A stretch of 42,611 bases of DNA from Lyngbya sp. HA4199-MV5 (GCA_019359375.1 JAHHHL010000054.1:1-42611), one strand, 5' to 3'; shown: positions 1 to 9,713, counted from the stretch's first letter. A program made the numbers and translations. Notes: generated from the letters alone by a model not told the origin.

Positions 1-66
1 GTGTCTTTGTTTATGTCTACTGCTTCATTCAACGAATGAAGCAGTCTGTGTGCGATCGTCCGGAAA

Positions 67-2022
67 ATGAAATCCCTCGCCCATCTCCCTGACATTCCTC
101 GCCAGTTGTATTGTCACTTAACACTGGAACAATGTCAGGAGATCAAAGCCTACAACAGCGACAATTACCTGCCCTTGGTCTGGCGGTTTTATAGCCGCTA
201 TCGCACGGTACTATTGCGCCTGGTACAATCGCTCGACCTTCAGTCTACCAGCCAAGACCAGTCGTTGATTGAAGCCCTTACCTTTGTGTTGTCACAGGCA
301 CACCGTCGCAGTAAGTGGTTAGCTGCCGAACTGGATCTGAGTTTCATCAGTGACCGCTGGCGACGCTTGGTCGTGGAACAGCACAACGGCAAGTCACGCT
401 TGGTGCGGCAGCAGCTAGAGGTCTGCATCTTCACGTATCTGGCCGCAGAACTCAAAAGCGGGGATGCCTGTGTCGTTGGGTCTGAGAATTTTGCAGACTT
501 TCGCAACCAACTCCTCGATTGGCAAGTCTGCCAATCGCAGTTAGAAGCCTACTGTGAGCAGTTGGGCTTGGCGAGTGCGGCTGAACCCTTTGTCGAACAC
601 TTGCAAAGCTGGTTGACGCAAGTGGCTCAAACCGTTGACCAAATCTGCAAGGACGGCACACAACTCACCATTAATGAAGCCGGAGAACCTGTACTGAAGC
701 GCTTGACTGCATCCCAACCACCTGAAGGTGCACAGGCATTAGAAGCCGCCATTCTCCAACGGTTGCCAGAGCGGAGTGTTTTGGACGTGTTATGCAATGT
801 TGAGCACTGGCTGCATTGGGTGCGCCATTTCGGGCCGGTCTCTGGTTCTGAACCAAAGCTCGATCATCCGACTGAGCGTTATATCCTGACAGTGTTTGGC
901 TATGGGTGCAACCTTGGTCCTAATCAAACGGCACGGCACACACGGGGGCAGGTGAGTGCTCGCATGCTGGCTCATGCCAACCGTCAGCATATTTCAACCC
1001 AGCAGTTAGAGGCAGCGATGCGGGATATCATCAATGCCTATAAGCAACTGGAATTACCGCGGTGCTGGGGGACGGGCCAGCGGGCAGCGGCTGACGGCAG
1101 CAAGTTTGAGATCTATGAGAACAATCTGATGTCGGAGTATCACATCCGTTACGGTGGGTACGGTGGCATTGCCTACCATCATGTTTCGGATACCTACATT
1201 GCTCTGTTCACGCACTTCATTAATTGTGGGCTATGGGAGGCGGTCTACATCCTCGATGGCTTACTCAAAAACACCTCGGATATTCAACCTGATACGCTCC
1301 ATGCAGATACTCAGGGGCAAGCTGCAACGGTGTTTGGTTTAGCATACCTGCTGGGAATTAAGCTGATGCCGCGCATTCGCAACTGGCAGGATTACAAGTT
1401 TTTCCGCCCCAGTGCAGATGCCATTTACGAATACATCGAACCGCTGTTTAAGGAAGTTGTGGACTGGAAGTTGATCCGAACGCACTGGCAAGACTTGATG
1501 CGGGTTGTGTTATCGATCAAGGCAGGCAAGTTGATGCCGTCTACGATCCTGCGTAAATTGGGCAGTCATAGTCGGAAGAATCGCCTGTATCAAGCTTTTC
1601 GAGAACTTGGGCAGGTCATCCGCACCATCTTTCTGCTGCAATATATCTCTGACCAACCGCTACGACAGCAGATCACGGCTTGTACCAATATCGTCGAGGG
1701 CTACCATCGCTTCCTCGATTGGCTGTTCTTTGGCAAGCAAGGCGTGATTACGGAAAACGATCCCGAAGAGCAGGAAAAACGGCTCAAATATTTGGATTTG
1801 GTCGCTAGTGCGGTGATTCTGCAAAATGCAGTGGACATTTCATTAGCGGTCAAAGCACTCAGTGCAGAGGGCTACAAGATTAACCGCTCATTATTAGCGA
1901 CTCTCAGTCCCTATATGACTCGGCATCTGAAGCGGTATGGCGATTTTGTGATTGACCTACAAACAGTGCCCCAACCCTTAGAGGGGGCGATGACGTTGCC
2001 AGAGGAGATTATGAAAACCTAG
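67..2022 (+). CDS. tnpA: Tn3-family transposase TnpA, N-terminally truncated
   Basis: This encodes the catalytic two thirds of a Tn3-family replicative transposase, which would bind transposon ends and join them to target DNA. The DDE triad is visible: D343 in an ADGSKFE motif, D414 in HADTQGQ and E544 in NIVEGYHR. The 71- and 130-residue spacings match the Tn3 family. Full-length Tn3 transposases have roughly 950-1000 residues and this ORF has 651, so about 330 N-terminal residues (DNA-binding part) are absent. An in-frame stop lies at 37-39. Positions 3-60 in another frame read like transposase sequence (VFVYVYCFIQRMKQ), so a frameshift near position 50 may have broken a gene that begins outside the window. 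No resolvase gene is seen here. Family assignment is secure; activity is doubtful. Confidence 0.9.
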   Translation: MKSLAHLPDIPRQLYCHLTLEQCQEIKAYNSDNYLPLVWRFYSRYRTVLLRLVQSLDLQSTSQDQSLIEALTFVLSQAHRRSKWLAAELDLSFISDRWRRLVVEQHNGKSRLVRQQLEVCIFTYLAAELKSGDACVVGSENFADFRNQLLDWQVCQSQLEAYCEQLGLASAAEPFVEHLQSWLTQVAQTVDQICKDGTQLTINEAGEPVLKRLTASQPPEGAQALEAAILQRLPERSVLDVLCNVEHWLHWVRHFGPVSGSEPKLDHPTERYILTVFGYGCNLGPNQTARHTRGQVSARMLAHANRQHISTQQLEAAMRDIINAYKQLELPRCWGTGQRAAADGSKFEIYENNLMSEYHIRYGGYGGIAYHHVSDTYIALFTHFINCGLWEAVYILDGLLKNTSDIQPDTLHADTQGQAATVFGLAYLLGIKLMPRIRNWQDYKFFRPSADAIYEYIEPLFKEVVDWKLIRTHWQDLMRVVLSIKAGKLMPSTILRKLGSHSRKNRLYQAFRELGQVIRTIFLLQYISDQPLRQQITACTNIVEGYHRFLDWLFFGKQGVITENDPEEQEKRLKYLDLVASAVILQNAVDISLAVKALSAEGYKINRSLLATLSPYMTRHLKRYGDFVIDLQTVPQPLEGAMTLPEEIMKT

Positions 2023-2412
2023 ATGTAGCAAGGATTAGAGGGCTATCTTGCAGGTTTTTACACGTATCCTGTCGCAATCCCTACAGAGGGGAGAAGACAA
2101 TCCCACAAAGATTCAACTCATAGAAAGAACAGTGACATTGATGCTTTGCAGCTTTGTGCTACCAAACGCTCCCTTTTTAGTACCTCTGTCGGCAGGAAGG
2201 GTAAGTGTACTCACTACTCTTTGAGCACTACTGTATGAAGCAAGTCAAGGGTTGACACTGCATCAGAAGGGCAAACTACCAAAACCAAATCGGTTGGGAA
2301 TCACTACATAGGGTTTAGCAGCACGCTCACCTTTGAAGGCATACGCTTTCCTGGGGCAACCCTACCCAGTGTCCTTAGTTGTTGCTGTATTCATTCTGTC
2401 AAGGAGGAGTTG
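2023..2412. other. non-coding stretch after the Tn3 transposase
   Basis: About 390 bases without a convincing gene. One terminal inverted repeat of the transposon should lie in the first hundred bases if this end is intact, but I could not identify it without the partner end. A TTGACA hexamer at 2252-2257 is promoter-like, but no good -10 box follows at the usual distance. Confidence 0.4.
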
Positions 2413-2601
2413 ATGCGATTACACTACGCTTTTGGACTCGTGACCATGCTCTTGCTGCTTGGCGAGACATCAACCGCCTGTCCTGATCATATTCAAACAA
2501 GTAACCAAATAGCATTTAGGTCTTCTGTGCAGCGTCTTTACAGCTACCAACCACCGAGAGCTGGGGTTCCAGGTCGGAGAGAAGGGGCTGGAACTCGTTA
2601 A
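2413..2601 (+). CDS. possible short exported peptide
   Basis: A 62-residue ORF begins at ATG 2413, just after a strong Shine-Dalgarno sequence (AAGGAGGAG at 2401-2409). The protein starts with a hydrophobic leader (MRLHYAFGLVTMLLLLG) and continues to ACPDH, which resembles a signal peptide. The rest matches nothing I recognise and is rich in Arg, Pro and Gly. It ends 10 bases from the convergent tpsB stop. It may be a real small secreted peptide or the start of a gene whose remainder was lost when the tpsB locus was joined here. The ribosome site and leader are the only support. Confidence 0.3.
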   Translation: MRLHYAFGLVTMLLLLGETSTACPDHIQTSNQIAFRSSVQRLYSYQPPRAGVPGRREGAGTR

Positions 2602-2611
2602 GTATGCTTGC

Positions 2612-4366
2612 CTAAAACGGTTGATAGCGCAACGAGAAAGAAAACCCTTGATCCTGCAAAGAGTCACCCTGGTTGGCAATATCAACTAATGGAATACCAT
2701 AATCAAGGCGCAGTGATAAAGTCGTGCTAATTTGCCAGCGCACACCTAAACCGATACTTGCGATCGTTTGTGGATCGGGATTCGCCCTCTGATTATTCCA
2801 ACCACTGCCGACTGCGAAAAAAGGAGCGATCTGCAGGATCTGAGGGTTATAGGTAAGGGGAAACCGGAGCTCAAGCGAACCGAGAATGCCATTATCGCTC
2901 ACCAGTTGATTTTCGCGGTAGCCTCTCACTGTATTGATGCCACCGAGGCTGAACTGCTCCAGAGGCAACAACGAGTCGGGTGTCAGTTGAGCTGCAAGTT
3001 GAGCCACCAGTAAGAGCCTTGGCGACAACTGCTGCACCCATTGAAACTGTCCTAACCAGGCAAAGAAGCGGGCATCGGTGCCAGTATCGCTGATGGTTGC
3101 ATCAAACGCATTGATACCAAGGCTGAACTGCGATCGCGCCGCAAGCACTTGCCTTGCACCGCGCTGGACCCAATCTTGCGAAAACCGCAGCACGGTTACT
3201 TTTGATTCACCTTCATTAGGCCCTTCTGAAAACGAAAAGGGAATGTCATCTAAGAGAAAGGTTTGACTGCGTCGCAGGTCAAGCGATAAGCCTAACGCAA
3301 ATTCACTTTGAGGCGATCGCACCAGCGGTTGACGGAAGCCAACGGAGAACGTTTTTGACTCGCTACGGATGCCTAAGTCCTCAAAAGGCGCTTCGATAAT
3401 TTGGCTATTGTTATTGTTGAAGCGCAGGTTGAAGGTCCCATTACGAGGATTAAAGGGGATGGTGTAGCTTAGATCATAGAGATTCAGCCCATCCGTTTTG
3501 CCGTAGGTAAAGCTGAAACGATCGCCAAACCCCAATAAGTTGTCATGTTCCACAAAGACGCTGCCTTGAATGGAACCAATACTCGGTGATTGGCTGTTGT
3601 CGATCGCAATGCCAGCATGGAAAGCCGGTGCTTCTTGCAGATTGATTTGCAGGATATTACGACCGGGAGCATTGCCTGCGGTCAGTTGAGCGTTTACTTG
3701 GGCAATGACTGGATCAAGTTGAAGGAGTTGCAAGGCTTCTTCCAAGCGCCGCTGATTGAGTGGCGTTTGCGTGGCTCGTTCTAACCGCTGACGCACATAG
3801 GCATCCCGTAAATGCCTTAAGCCACTGATCTCAATCCGCTCTAGCTCACCCTCTACTACCTGAATGCGAACAATGCCCTGCTTGAATGACTGATTATTGG
3901 GTAGAAACGCGCCGGAAGTCACGTAGCCGTTTTCGATATAAAGTTGGGTAATCTTAGAACGAATCTCTAGCAGGGTTTCAAAGGTCGCTTTACATTTTGG
4001 CTCTTTGCCTTGCTCATAGCCTGCGATGATGTCTTTAATCTCACTCTGAAGCACGGTACTGCCCAGAACCTCAACCTTTTTAATACAAAAGGTGGCGCTG
4101 GAAGATGGCGGTACCTCTAGTGGCAAGGGATTACCAGGAGGAATATCTAAACTGGGTGGAGGCGCTGAGGTTGGTGGGCGGGTCGTTGGTAATGGCTGAG
4201 GGGTTTCCGATGGTTTCGGCTGCACTTGGTCGATCGGGTTGTTGCTGGGTGCGGGAAGAGTAGTCCCCGGAGGCGGTGTGGATTGTGCCGAGACACTAAG
4301 AGCGATGCCAGCGCAAACGGTCACGCTAGCGCTGGCAGTGGCAGACCACTTGAGTATGAAAGACAA
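2612..4366 (-). CDS. TpsB outer-membrane transporter (FhaC/ShlB family)
   Basis: This is the beta-barrel partner of two-partner secretion, which exports TpsA exoproteins across the outer membrane. The 584 residues comprise a signal peptide (about 1-28, ending SVSAQ), a proline-rich linker (about 29-88), two POTRA domains (about 90-245) that would catch the TPS domain in the periplasm, and a 16-strand-type barrel (about 250-584). The VRGY motif of the conserved L6 loop is V480-Y483, and the last residue is Phe, as usual for outer-membrane barrels. The start appears to be TTG at 4366; no in-frame ATG precedes the signal peptide. It is the only TpsB in the window for five TpsA genes on the same strand, so it probably serves several. 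Family assignment is very sure; cargo assignment is inferred. Confidence 0.93.
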   Translation of the reverse strand: MSFILKWSATASASVTVCAGIALSVSAQSTPPPGTTLPAPSNNPIDQVQPKPSETPQPLPTTRPPTSAPPPSLDIPPGNPLPLEVPPSSSATFCIKKVEVLGSTVLQSEIKDIIAGYEQGKEPKCKATFETLLEIRSKITQLYIENGYVTSGAFLPNNQSFKQGIVRIQVVEGELERIEISGLRHLRDAYVRQRLERATQTPLNQRRLEEALQLLQLDPVIAQVNAQLTAGNAPGRNILQINLQEAPAFHAGIAIDNSQSPSIGSIQGSVFVEHDNLLGFGDRFSFTYGKTDGLNLYDLSYTIPFNPRNGTFNLRFNNNNSQIIEAPFEDLGIRSESKTFSVGFRQPLVRSPQSEFALGLSLDLRRSQTFLLDDIPFSFSEGPNEGESKVTVLRFSQDWVQRGARQVLAARSQFSLGINAFDATISDTGTDARFFAWLGQFQWVQQLSPRLLLVAQLAAQLTPDSLLPLEQFSLGGINTVRGYRENQLVSDNGILGSLELRFPLTYNPQILQIAPFFAVGSGWNNQRANPDPQTIASIGLGVRWQISTTLSLRLDYGIPLVDIANQGDSLQDQGFSFSLRYQPF

Positions 4367-4417
4367 CGCTGGAAAGGCTCCTATCGTCCATGATTTCGCG
4401 TATACTGTAGCCGCAAT

Positions 4418-4423
4418 ATTATA
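4418..4423 (-). promoter_or_regulatory. candidate -10 box for tpsB
   Basis: A consensus TATAAT lies on the minus strand 52 bases upstream of the tpsB start. No clear -35 box stands 17 bases before it; TTGCTG about 19 bases upstream, inside the neighbouring hairpin, is the best candidate. Placement is reasonable but unproven. Confidence 0.35.
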
Positions 4424-4438
4424 CTCTCAACGGGAGAA

Positions 4439-4462
4439 AGGTCAGCAATTCTTTGCTGACCT
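4439..4462 (-). terminator. hairpin between small exported gene and tpsB
   Basis: A perfect 10-bp stem (AGGTCAGCAA / TTGCTGACCT) closes on a four-base loop. On the minus strand it lies 42 bases after the stop of the upstream small gene and is followed by a short T-rich run (TTTCTC). It could end that transcript or act as a leader structure before tpsB, whose candidate -10 box lies just downstream. Confidence 0.5.
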
Positions 4463-4503
4463 ATAATCTGGATGGAAGCTGGTCAGTCAGTGCCTGTACA
4501 GCA

Positions 4504-4917
4504 TTAGAAAGAAACTTCAAAGAGGCTGACTTGTGCTGGTGCTGACTTAAATTTGAAAGGATGCAGGCGAGTTGCACTAATGCTCTCACTGACTTGATGG
4601 AGACTTTCAAAATCGACTTCGTCACCATAAATGCATCCCGCTAACTCTCCTGTATAACAGGGTCGCCTTAGATCGTAGGTAGGAATCTCAACGGTTCCAA
4701 GATCCTTTGCAGTTCCCAAAGCTCCACGTGCCTGGAGTGTTCCCTGTAAGGAGAGAATAGGGGTAAAACGAACTGAATCGTTGCTTGCATAGGCTTTATT
4801 TGCGGTAGAAAAAACAGTCACTACTGCTGTGACGATCGCCGCCTCTGCAACTAAGAAGGCAAATTTTGTCAGACGACGCAAGAAGACGTGGGATTGGGAA
4901 GATTGTTTGTGGCTCAT
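4504..4917 (-). CDS. small exported protein of unknown function
   Basis: I do not recognise the mature protein. The ORF is open from 5091, but the start at 4917 (MSHKQSSQSH) fits best: it places a basic segment and hydrophobic stretch at about residues 14-43, ending in an AYA cleavage-like site, and it resembles the start of the small gene at 10304. The mature part of about 95 residues has two cysteines ten residues apart (RPCYTGELAGC), which could form a disulphide. The gene lies between tpsA1 and tpsB on the same strand, so it may be a periplasmic or surface accessory of the secretion system. A Shine-Dalgarno-like AAGGT is present a few bases upstream. Function is unknown. Confidence 0.6.
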   Translation of the reverse strand: MSHKQSSQSHVFLRRLTKFAFLVAEAAIVTAVVTVFSTANKAYASNDSVRFTPILSLQGTLQARGALGTAKDLGTVEIPTYDLRRPCYTGELAGCIYGDEVDFESLHQVSESISATRLHPFKFKSAPAQVSLFEVSF

Positions 4918-5208
4918 GAATTTTGACCTTTTGTAGTGCGATCTGAATGCAGAAAATTTGGACTTAAACCCACAGAAACTTCCAGTCTTCTTAGCTTGCT
5001 TTGATTGACTTAAATCGACTGAAGCTGCTAGCTGAATTGACTTGCCTGGATTCGTTAACTGTGTGCTTAATGACCACAATAAGGAAAACAATTAAGGCAT
5101 ACACCTACCTTTCAAGACAGATCGATCGCACTGCCTTGACAACCCAAAGGCACCGATGCGCCTTAACAGTTGCAGAAAATGACATAGTTATTGCGATAGG
5201 CAGATAGG

Positions 5209-5232
5209 AAAAAAGGATGCATCATTGCATCC
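5209..5232 (-). terminator. intrinsic terminator of tpsA1
   Basis: On the minus strand, 37 bases after the tpsA1 stop, a perfect 7-bp stem (GGATGCA / TGCATCC at 5215-5232) with a four-base loop is followed directly by six T residues (5209-5214). This is the textbook shape of a Rho-independent terminator. The rest of 4918-5268 holds nothing I can support. Confidence 0.75.
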
Positions 5233-5268
5233 CTCTGTTTTCAAAAGATTGTTGCTAGCGATCGCGAA

Positions 5269-8200
5269 CTAAGGGCATTCTCGGCTCACCACCAACTCGC
5301 CATTTGCCAGTTTGTAAACGCCTTGCGGCTCGACGATCGGATCACCAATTTCCCAGGGACGATCGGGAGAGTTTTGAGTAGTGGGTGCTAAGTCTTGAGT
5401 TAAGGTATTCCCGTCTGGTGCCTGTACGCTTGTCTCTGGCACAGTTCGCACCTCCCCAGTGGGAAACGGCGAAACCGGAGCATCACCGGGACGCTGAGGC
5501 AATCCACCAGAGCCTGTAATGGTAAAGCTGCCGTTTTGCTGCCCTCCGCGAACAATGCAGCTATTGGCAAGCAGTTGCGTAGTATCGGTGAAGGTTTGAG
5601 AGAATTCAGTCAGGCTATTTTGTAGAAAGCTGACATCTGGCAGGGTGATGATGCCTGAAACCGTGCCACTGGCGTTGATATCGACTCGGTTATTGCCATC
5701 AAACGGTGGAGGGCTACCAGGACGATAATTTTGTCCGAAGAAGGCAGGTGTGTTGAACGTGATGTTGCCGCCCTTACCATCACTAGCAAAAGACAAAATG
5801 TCGCTGTCGTTGAGGGCAATGATAGATTGAGCCGTCAAAGTGATGTTGCCCCCACCACCTGCACCACTGCCAACAAAGGTAGTGATGTCGCTATTGTCTT
5901 TCAATCGAATATCTTTGGCTGTAATTTCGATCGCTCCACCCGCAGACCGATCAGTGGCAGTTGAGATCGTTGCATCATTAGCTTGTAAAAGTCCCCAGGC
6001 TGTCAAAAAGATATTTCCTGCATTACCATCACCACGACTTTGGCTTGTAAGCAGTGCACCACTCGTCAAAGCAATCGAATTTGCTTGGATTTGAACACTA
6101 CCTGCGCTACCTTTACTGAAAGTACTGGAACTGACTTCTGCCTGATTTAGTAACGTGAATTGCCCGACATCAATTTCAATATTTCCTGCTCGACCTGTTC
6201 CATTCGTTGCAGAACTAAATTTGGCACCATTACTGACTATTAGAGAGCTACTTTGAATTGCAATGTTGCCACCAGTTTTTCCCAACTCTGAAGATACAGC
6301 ACTTACAATTCCACTTGGCACTCTTGAATTAGTTAAACTAGCATTCCCTACTCCATCAAAAGTAGCGGCTCCGCGAACAGCTATGTTAACGTCTCCAGCA
6401 TTGCCTTGAGCAGGCGGAAGGCTATCTAGCAGTTGTCCATTAGCATTGCCAACCAGACGACCAATACTAGTTAGAAATTGTGATCCACTTGTCAAAGACA
6501 GCGACCCAGCTTCAAAGTTGATGTTGCCACCATTACCATTTCCTCCATCCGACACTCCACTAGAAATTGTTGCGTTTGTAGTGAGTGAGGCAGAATCTGT
6601 AACGCCTATGGAGATGTTTCCAGCATTCCCTAATCCAGAACTTCCCGTTGTAATTTCAGCACGATTAGACATTGTGAGCGATTGAACTTGAACATCAATG
6701 TTGCCTGCTTCCCCACTTGAGAAAAAATCTAGGGTGCTTCTAACTTGTGCTCTATTGCCGCTCATCAACAGATTTTTAGCTGAAATGTGAATATCTCCTG
6801 CTGTTGGAATGTCTCCTGCTGTTGCTGTCTCGGTTACACCCTCAGAAATTGAAGTAAGAATGCCACTAAAATTGGGACTATCGTTGTCTAAAATTTCTAA
6901 ATCGCCACGCAGAGTGACAGTGATGTTGCCAGAATTTCCGCATCCGGCAGGAAGCCCCTCAGAGGTGCCACGAACGATCGTTTGTATGGGAGATTGACTA
7001 ATAGACAGCGAAGTAGCATCGATCCGAATCTCACCGCCATTTCCTACCCCTCCAGAATCTACACTACTGAAGATACCAGCGCCAGCAGCAAGCGAAATAG
7101 AATCTCTAGCATTGATACGCACACTACCCGCATTGCCTTCACCACGAGTACTTGCGCTAATTTGACCACCTGATAGCGAGAGTAAGCCAGTATTGATGAT
7201 GATGTCGCCTCCTGTTCCTACGCTTCCGGGCTCCAGACGATTCCCTATGCCTGTACTTGCTGTTCGGACTCTAGGGTCAGCGATAATTCCTGTTAAAGAA
7301 ACTGAATCTGTAGTGTCAATAAAAATGTTTCCTAGAGTGCCGTTTCCTCCTACGTTGCCAACAAAAATCTGAGCACCGCCGTTCAAAGCGAGCGATCGAG
7401 CATGAATCTCAACTCCACTACTATTTCCGATCGAGCCCTCCTCAATATTGTTAAAGATGAAACTTCTCGAATCAAGAGTGGCTGCATCATCGACATCAAT
7501 AGTGATTTTCCCAGCATCACCATTACCAAAAGTACTGGCATCAATAAGCGCATTGCCGCTCAGAGCAAGCGATCGAGCATAAATCTCAATTCCACCACTG
7601 TTTCCAGCTGCGCCTTCTTCAACGTTGCTAGAAATGGTACTTACTGTTGCAAGAGTAGCTGCATTATCAACATCAATAGTGATTTTTCCAGCATCACCGT
7701 TACCAAAGGTAGTGGCATCAATTAGTGAACCAAGGCTCAAAGCAAGCGATCGTGTGCGGATTTTAATTCCACCGCTATTTCCGATCGCACCTTTTTCAAC
7801 GTTATTGAAAATCGAACCTCTTGAATCAAGAGTAACTGCATCATCAACATCAATAGTGATTCTCCCAGCATCACCGTTGCCAGAGGTTTTGGCATCTATT
7901 CGAGCCCCATTGCTCATGGAAAATGATCGTGCGCGAATATCAATGTCACCGCCTTGTCCTACTGCAAGTGGTAAAAGATTACTGATTATACGAGTACCGG
8001 AGATTGTCACGGAACCGCCAGCTCGTATAGTTACATCACCAGCGTCTCTAGCATTTGTAGAGGTGATAATACCAGAATCGATACCAAGACCCCTCCTGCC
8101 TATGAAAATATCCTCACGAGCAAGTAGCTTTACATTACCGCCACTACCGGATGTGGAAACTGTTGCAATACCTCCACTAACCGCTATATTGTTACGGGAG

Positions 8201-9630
8201 TCGAAGATGACTGAACCTCCATTGTCCGCGCCTCTTTGAAGAACACGGACATCAATGCCTTCATCAAAAAAATCTGGTGCTGTTATAGTAATGTTCCCAC
8301 CCACCAAAGAAGAGTTGGGAGCATATTGATTAGTTAGAAAAACCAATCCATTTGAGTTTTCAATCTCAATATTTGCTATAGTAATGTCTGCATTTGTAAC
8401 ATTGGCATCAAACACTGAAGGAGGTACTGCAACTCCAATCCCAAAATTTCCTGGTAATCCTCTCAGTTGCGCCCAATCGATTCCTGCCCTTATATCAATA
8501 GTTGGTTGTGCGCTGCCATTGATAGCGAGTAGTGTGCCATCAGACAAAGTAACGGTTTCAGTAACCGCGTTTCCAGTGCGATCTGCATCTGTAATAGAAA
8601 TGTTACCGGAAACGACAACACTACCTCCTGCCAAGATATGCAAAGACTGCCCAGTATAGCTGTTAAAACTAACGTTGCCATTAGCAACAATGATTGGATC
8701 ATAAGGGCTAAAAAAAGATCCCAAACTCTTATCTGGTTGCTCAATGCGAAAATCTCCACTACTCCAGTAGTGAGCGTCTCCACCAACAGTATTTGCGCTT
8801 CGCAGCACCATATTCCCACCGGAAAACAATCCACTATCCGGATGATTCAGTGCAAAAATGTCGACAGATTGATCGCCCTGCACCAGTAAATTTCCACCTG
8901 CTGCTGCAATAAAGGGAGCCGTCACACTATCCCGAATGTGAAGTGTATCCTGTGCCTGTAGCGTTAAATTACCGCCCGATCGCACCTGTCCTTGCAACTC
9001 CAAATTGTCAGCCGCCAGTGTGAGATCGCGTCCAACAGCGAGATTGCCAGAGTTTTGAATGGTTCCTGGTTGTCGTGCCAGTTGGTCAAAAAACAAGGCT
9101 CCTGGCGCGATCGCTAGCAACTTGCTGCGTTCTGGCTGGGTTGCGCTGAAAAAGCCCTGATCACCGAGAGCGATCGCATTGGCGGTTGTTGCCGTAAATG
9201 ACCCTGTGACATCCAAACTTGCACTGGGACCAAACACAATCCCATTGGGGTTAAGCAAAAACAGATTGCCATTGCCTAGTATACCTAACCGACCCAAAAT
9301 TTCAGAGCGATTGCTGCCCGTCACACGACTCAGAATATTCTCAATGCCAGCCGGGTTAGTGAAATAGACACCTCGCTCAGTGCCGACATTGAACTGCTCA
9401 AAACTGTGAAATAGGTTAAGACCTCGGATGGCTCCGCCATCAATGCGATCGCTCGGCAAGCCTCGAATCACAACATTAGGAGTAACGGTGGAGCGCTCAG
9501 CCCCTAGAGATGAGTCCGGAATGACTTGGGCTAGCGTTGGCTCGCCTAACCCTACCGCGAGTGCTCCGCCACAGCCCATCATTACACACCCGAGACGTAG
9601 GCATAGACTGAGGCAATGGCTCTTTGTCAT
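5269..9630 (-). CDS. TpsA exoprotein 1 (filamentous haemagglutinin-type adhesin)
   Basis: A 1453-residue secreted protein: Sec signal peptide (about 1-35, ending TLAQ), then the TPS recognition domain (about 36-290) with NPNGI at 127-131 in the usual LFLLNPNGIVFG context. A right-handed beta-helix passenger follows, built from repeats with GNGDAG or GNAGNI turns. Residues from about 1345 form the C-terminal module shared by all five TpsA proteins here, with Cys1358 (NSCIVR) and Cys1452 (SRECP) 94 residues apart. The start has a good ribosome site (GGAAGG) ten bases upstream. The family includes adhesins, haemolysins and contact-dependent toxins; I see no toxin or VENN motif, so an adhesin or matrix protein is likeliest. 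A shared promoter-like block precedes it and a terminator follows. Confidence 0.9.
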   Translation of the reverse strand: MTKSHCLSLCLRLGCVMMGCGGALAVGLGEPTLAQVIPDSSLGAERSTVTPNVVIRGLPSDRIDGGAIRGLNLFHSFEQFNVGTERGVYFTNPAGIENILSRVTGSNRSEILGRLGILGNGNLFLLNPNGIVFGPSASLDVTGSFTATTANAIALGDQGFFSATQPERSKLLAIAPGALFFDQLARQPGTIQNSGNLAVGRDLTLAADNLELQGQVRSGGNLTLQAQDTLHIRDSVTAPFIAAAGGNLLVQGDQSVDIFALNHPDSGLFSGGNMVLRSANTVGGDAHYWSSGDFRIEQPDKSLGSFFSPYDPIIVANGNVSFNSYTGQSLHILAGGSVVVSGNISITDADRTGNAVTETVTLSDGTLLAINGSAQPTIDIRAGIDWAQLRGLPGNFGIGVAVPPSVFDANVTNADITIANIEIENSNGLVFLTNQYAPNSSLVGGNITITAPDFFDEGIDVRVLQRGADNGGSVIFDSRNNIAVSGGIATVSTSGSGGNVKLLAREDIFIGRRGLGIDSGIITSTNARDAGDVTIRAGGSVTISGTRIISNLLPLAVGQGGDIDIRARSFSMSNGARIDAKTSGNGDAGRITIDVDDAVTLDSRGSIFNNVEKGAIGNSGGIKIRTRSLALSLGSLIDATTFGNGDAGKITIDVDNAATLATVSTISSNVEEGAAGNSGGIEIYARSLALSGNALIDASTFGNGDAGKITIDVDDAATLDSRSFIFNNIEEGSIGNSSGVEIHARSLALNGGAQIFVGNVGGNGTLGNIFIDTTDSVSLTGIIADPRVRTASTGIGNRLEPGSVGTGGDIIINTGLLSLSGGQISASTRGEGNAGSVRINARDSISLAAGAGIFSSVDSGGVGNGGEIRIDATSLSISQSPIQTIVRGTSEGLPAGCGNSGNITVTLRGDLEILDNDSPNFSGILTSISEGVTETATAGDIPTAGDIHISAKNLLMSGNRAQVRSTLDFFSSGEAGNIDVQVQSLTMSNRAEITTGSSGLGNAGNISIGVTDSASLTTNATISSGVSDGGNGNGGNINFEAGSLSLTSGSQFLTSIGRLVGNANGQLLDSLPPAQGNAGDVNIAVRGAATFDGVGNASLTNSRVPSGIVSAVSSELGKTGGNIAIQSSSLIVSNGAKFSSATNGTGRAGNIEIDVGQFTLLNQAEVSSSTFSKGSAGSVQIQANSIALTSGALLTSQSRGDGNAGNIFLTAWGLLQANDATISTATDRSAGGAIEITAKDIRLKDNSDITTFVGSGAGGGGNITLTAQSIIALNDSDILSFASDGKGGNITFNTPAFFGQNYRPGSPPPFDGNNRVDINASGTVSGIITLPDVSFLQNSLTEFSQTFTDTTQLLANSCIVRGGQQNGSFTITGSGGLPQRPGDAPVSPFPTGEVRTVPETSVQAPDGNTLTQDLAPTTQNSPDRPWEIGDPIVEPQGVYKLANGELVVSRECP
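7400..7910 (-). repeat. 177-bp coding tandem repeats in tpsA1
   Basis: Three to four diverged copies of a 59-residue unit containing GNGDAGKITIDVD and SLALS elements. The period is seen directly in the protein between successive GNGDAG turns. They are beta-helix coils of the passenger. Copy number could vary by recombination. Confidence 0.7.
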
Positions 9631-9683
9631 CAGTTAGTTACCTTCCGAAAATTTTGCCTGGGACTTTAAACCTGCTAGAGAAT

Positions 9684-9713
9684 AGGATACGCGAAAAGCC
9701 TGATAAGAGGAAA
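9684..9713 (-). promoter_or_regulatory. promoter-like block shared with tpsA2
   Basis: Read on the minus strand, this is TTTCCT, 18 bases, then TATCCT, with TTTTCGCG directly before the TATCCT. The same arrangement with identical spacing occurs at 15033-15062 upstream of tpsA2. The TATCCT ends 54 bases before the tpsA1 start. It looks like a -35/-10 pair or an activator site joined to a -10 box. Confidence 0.5.

Noticed and set aside
7402-8239. Long plus-strand open frames opposite tpsA1, and similar ones opposite the other tpsA genes
   Set aside because: They mirror the low-complexity repeats of the real gene, lack ribosome sites and have compositions unlike proteins.
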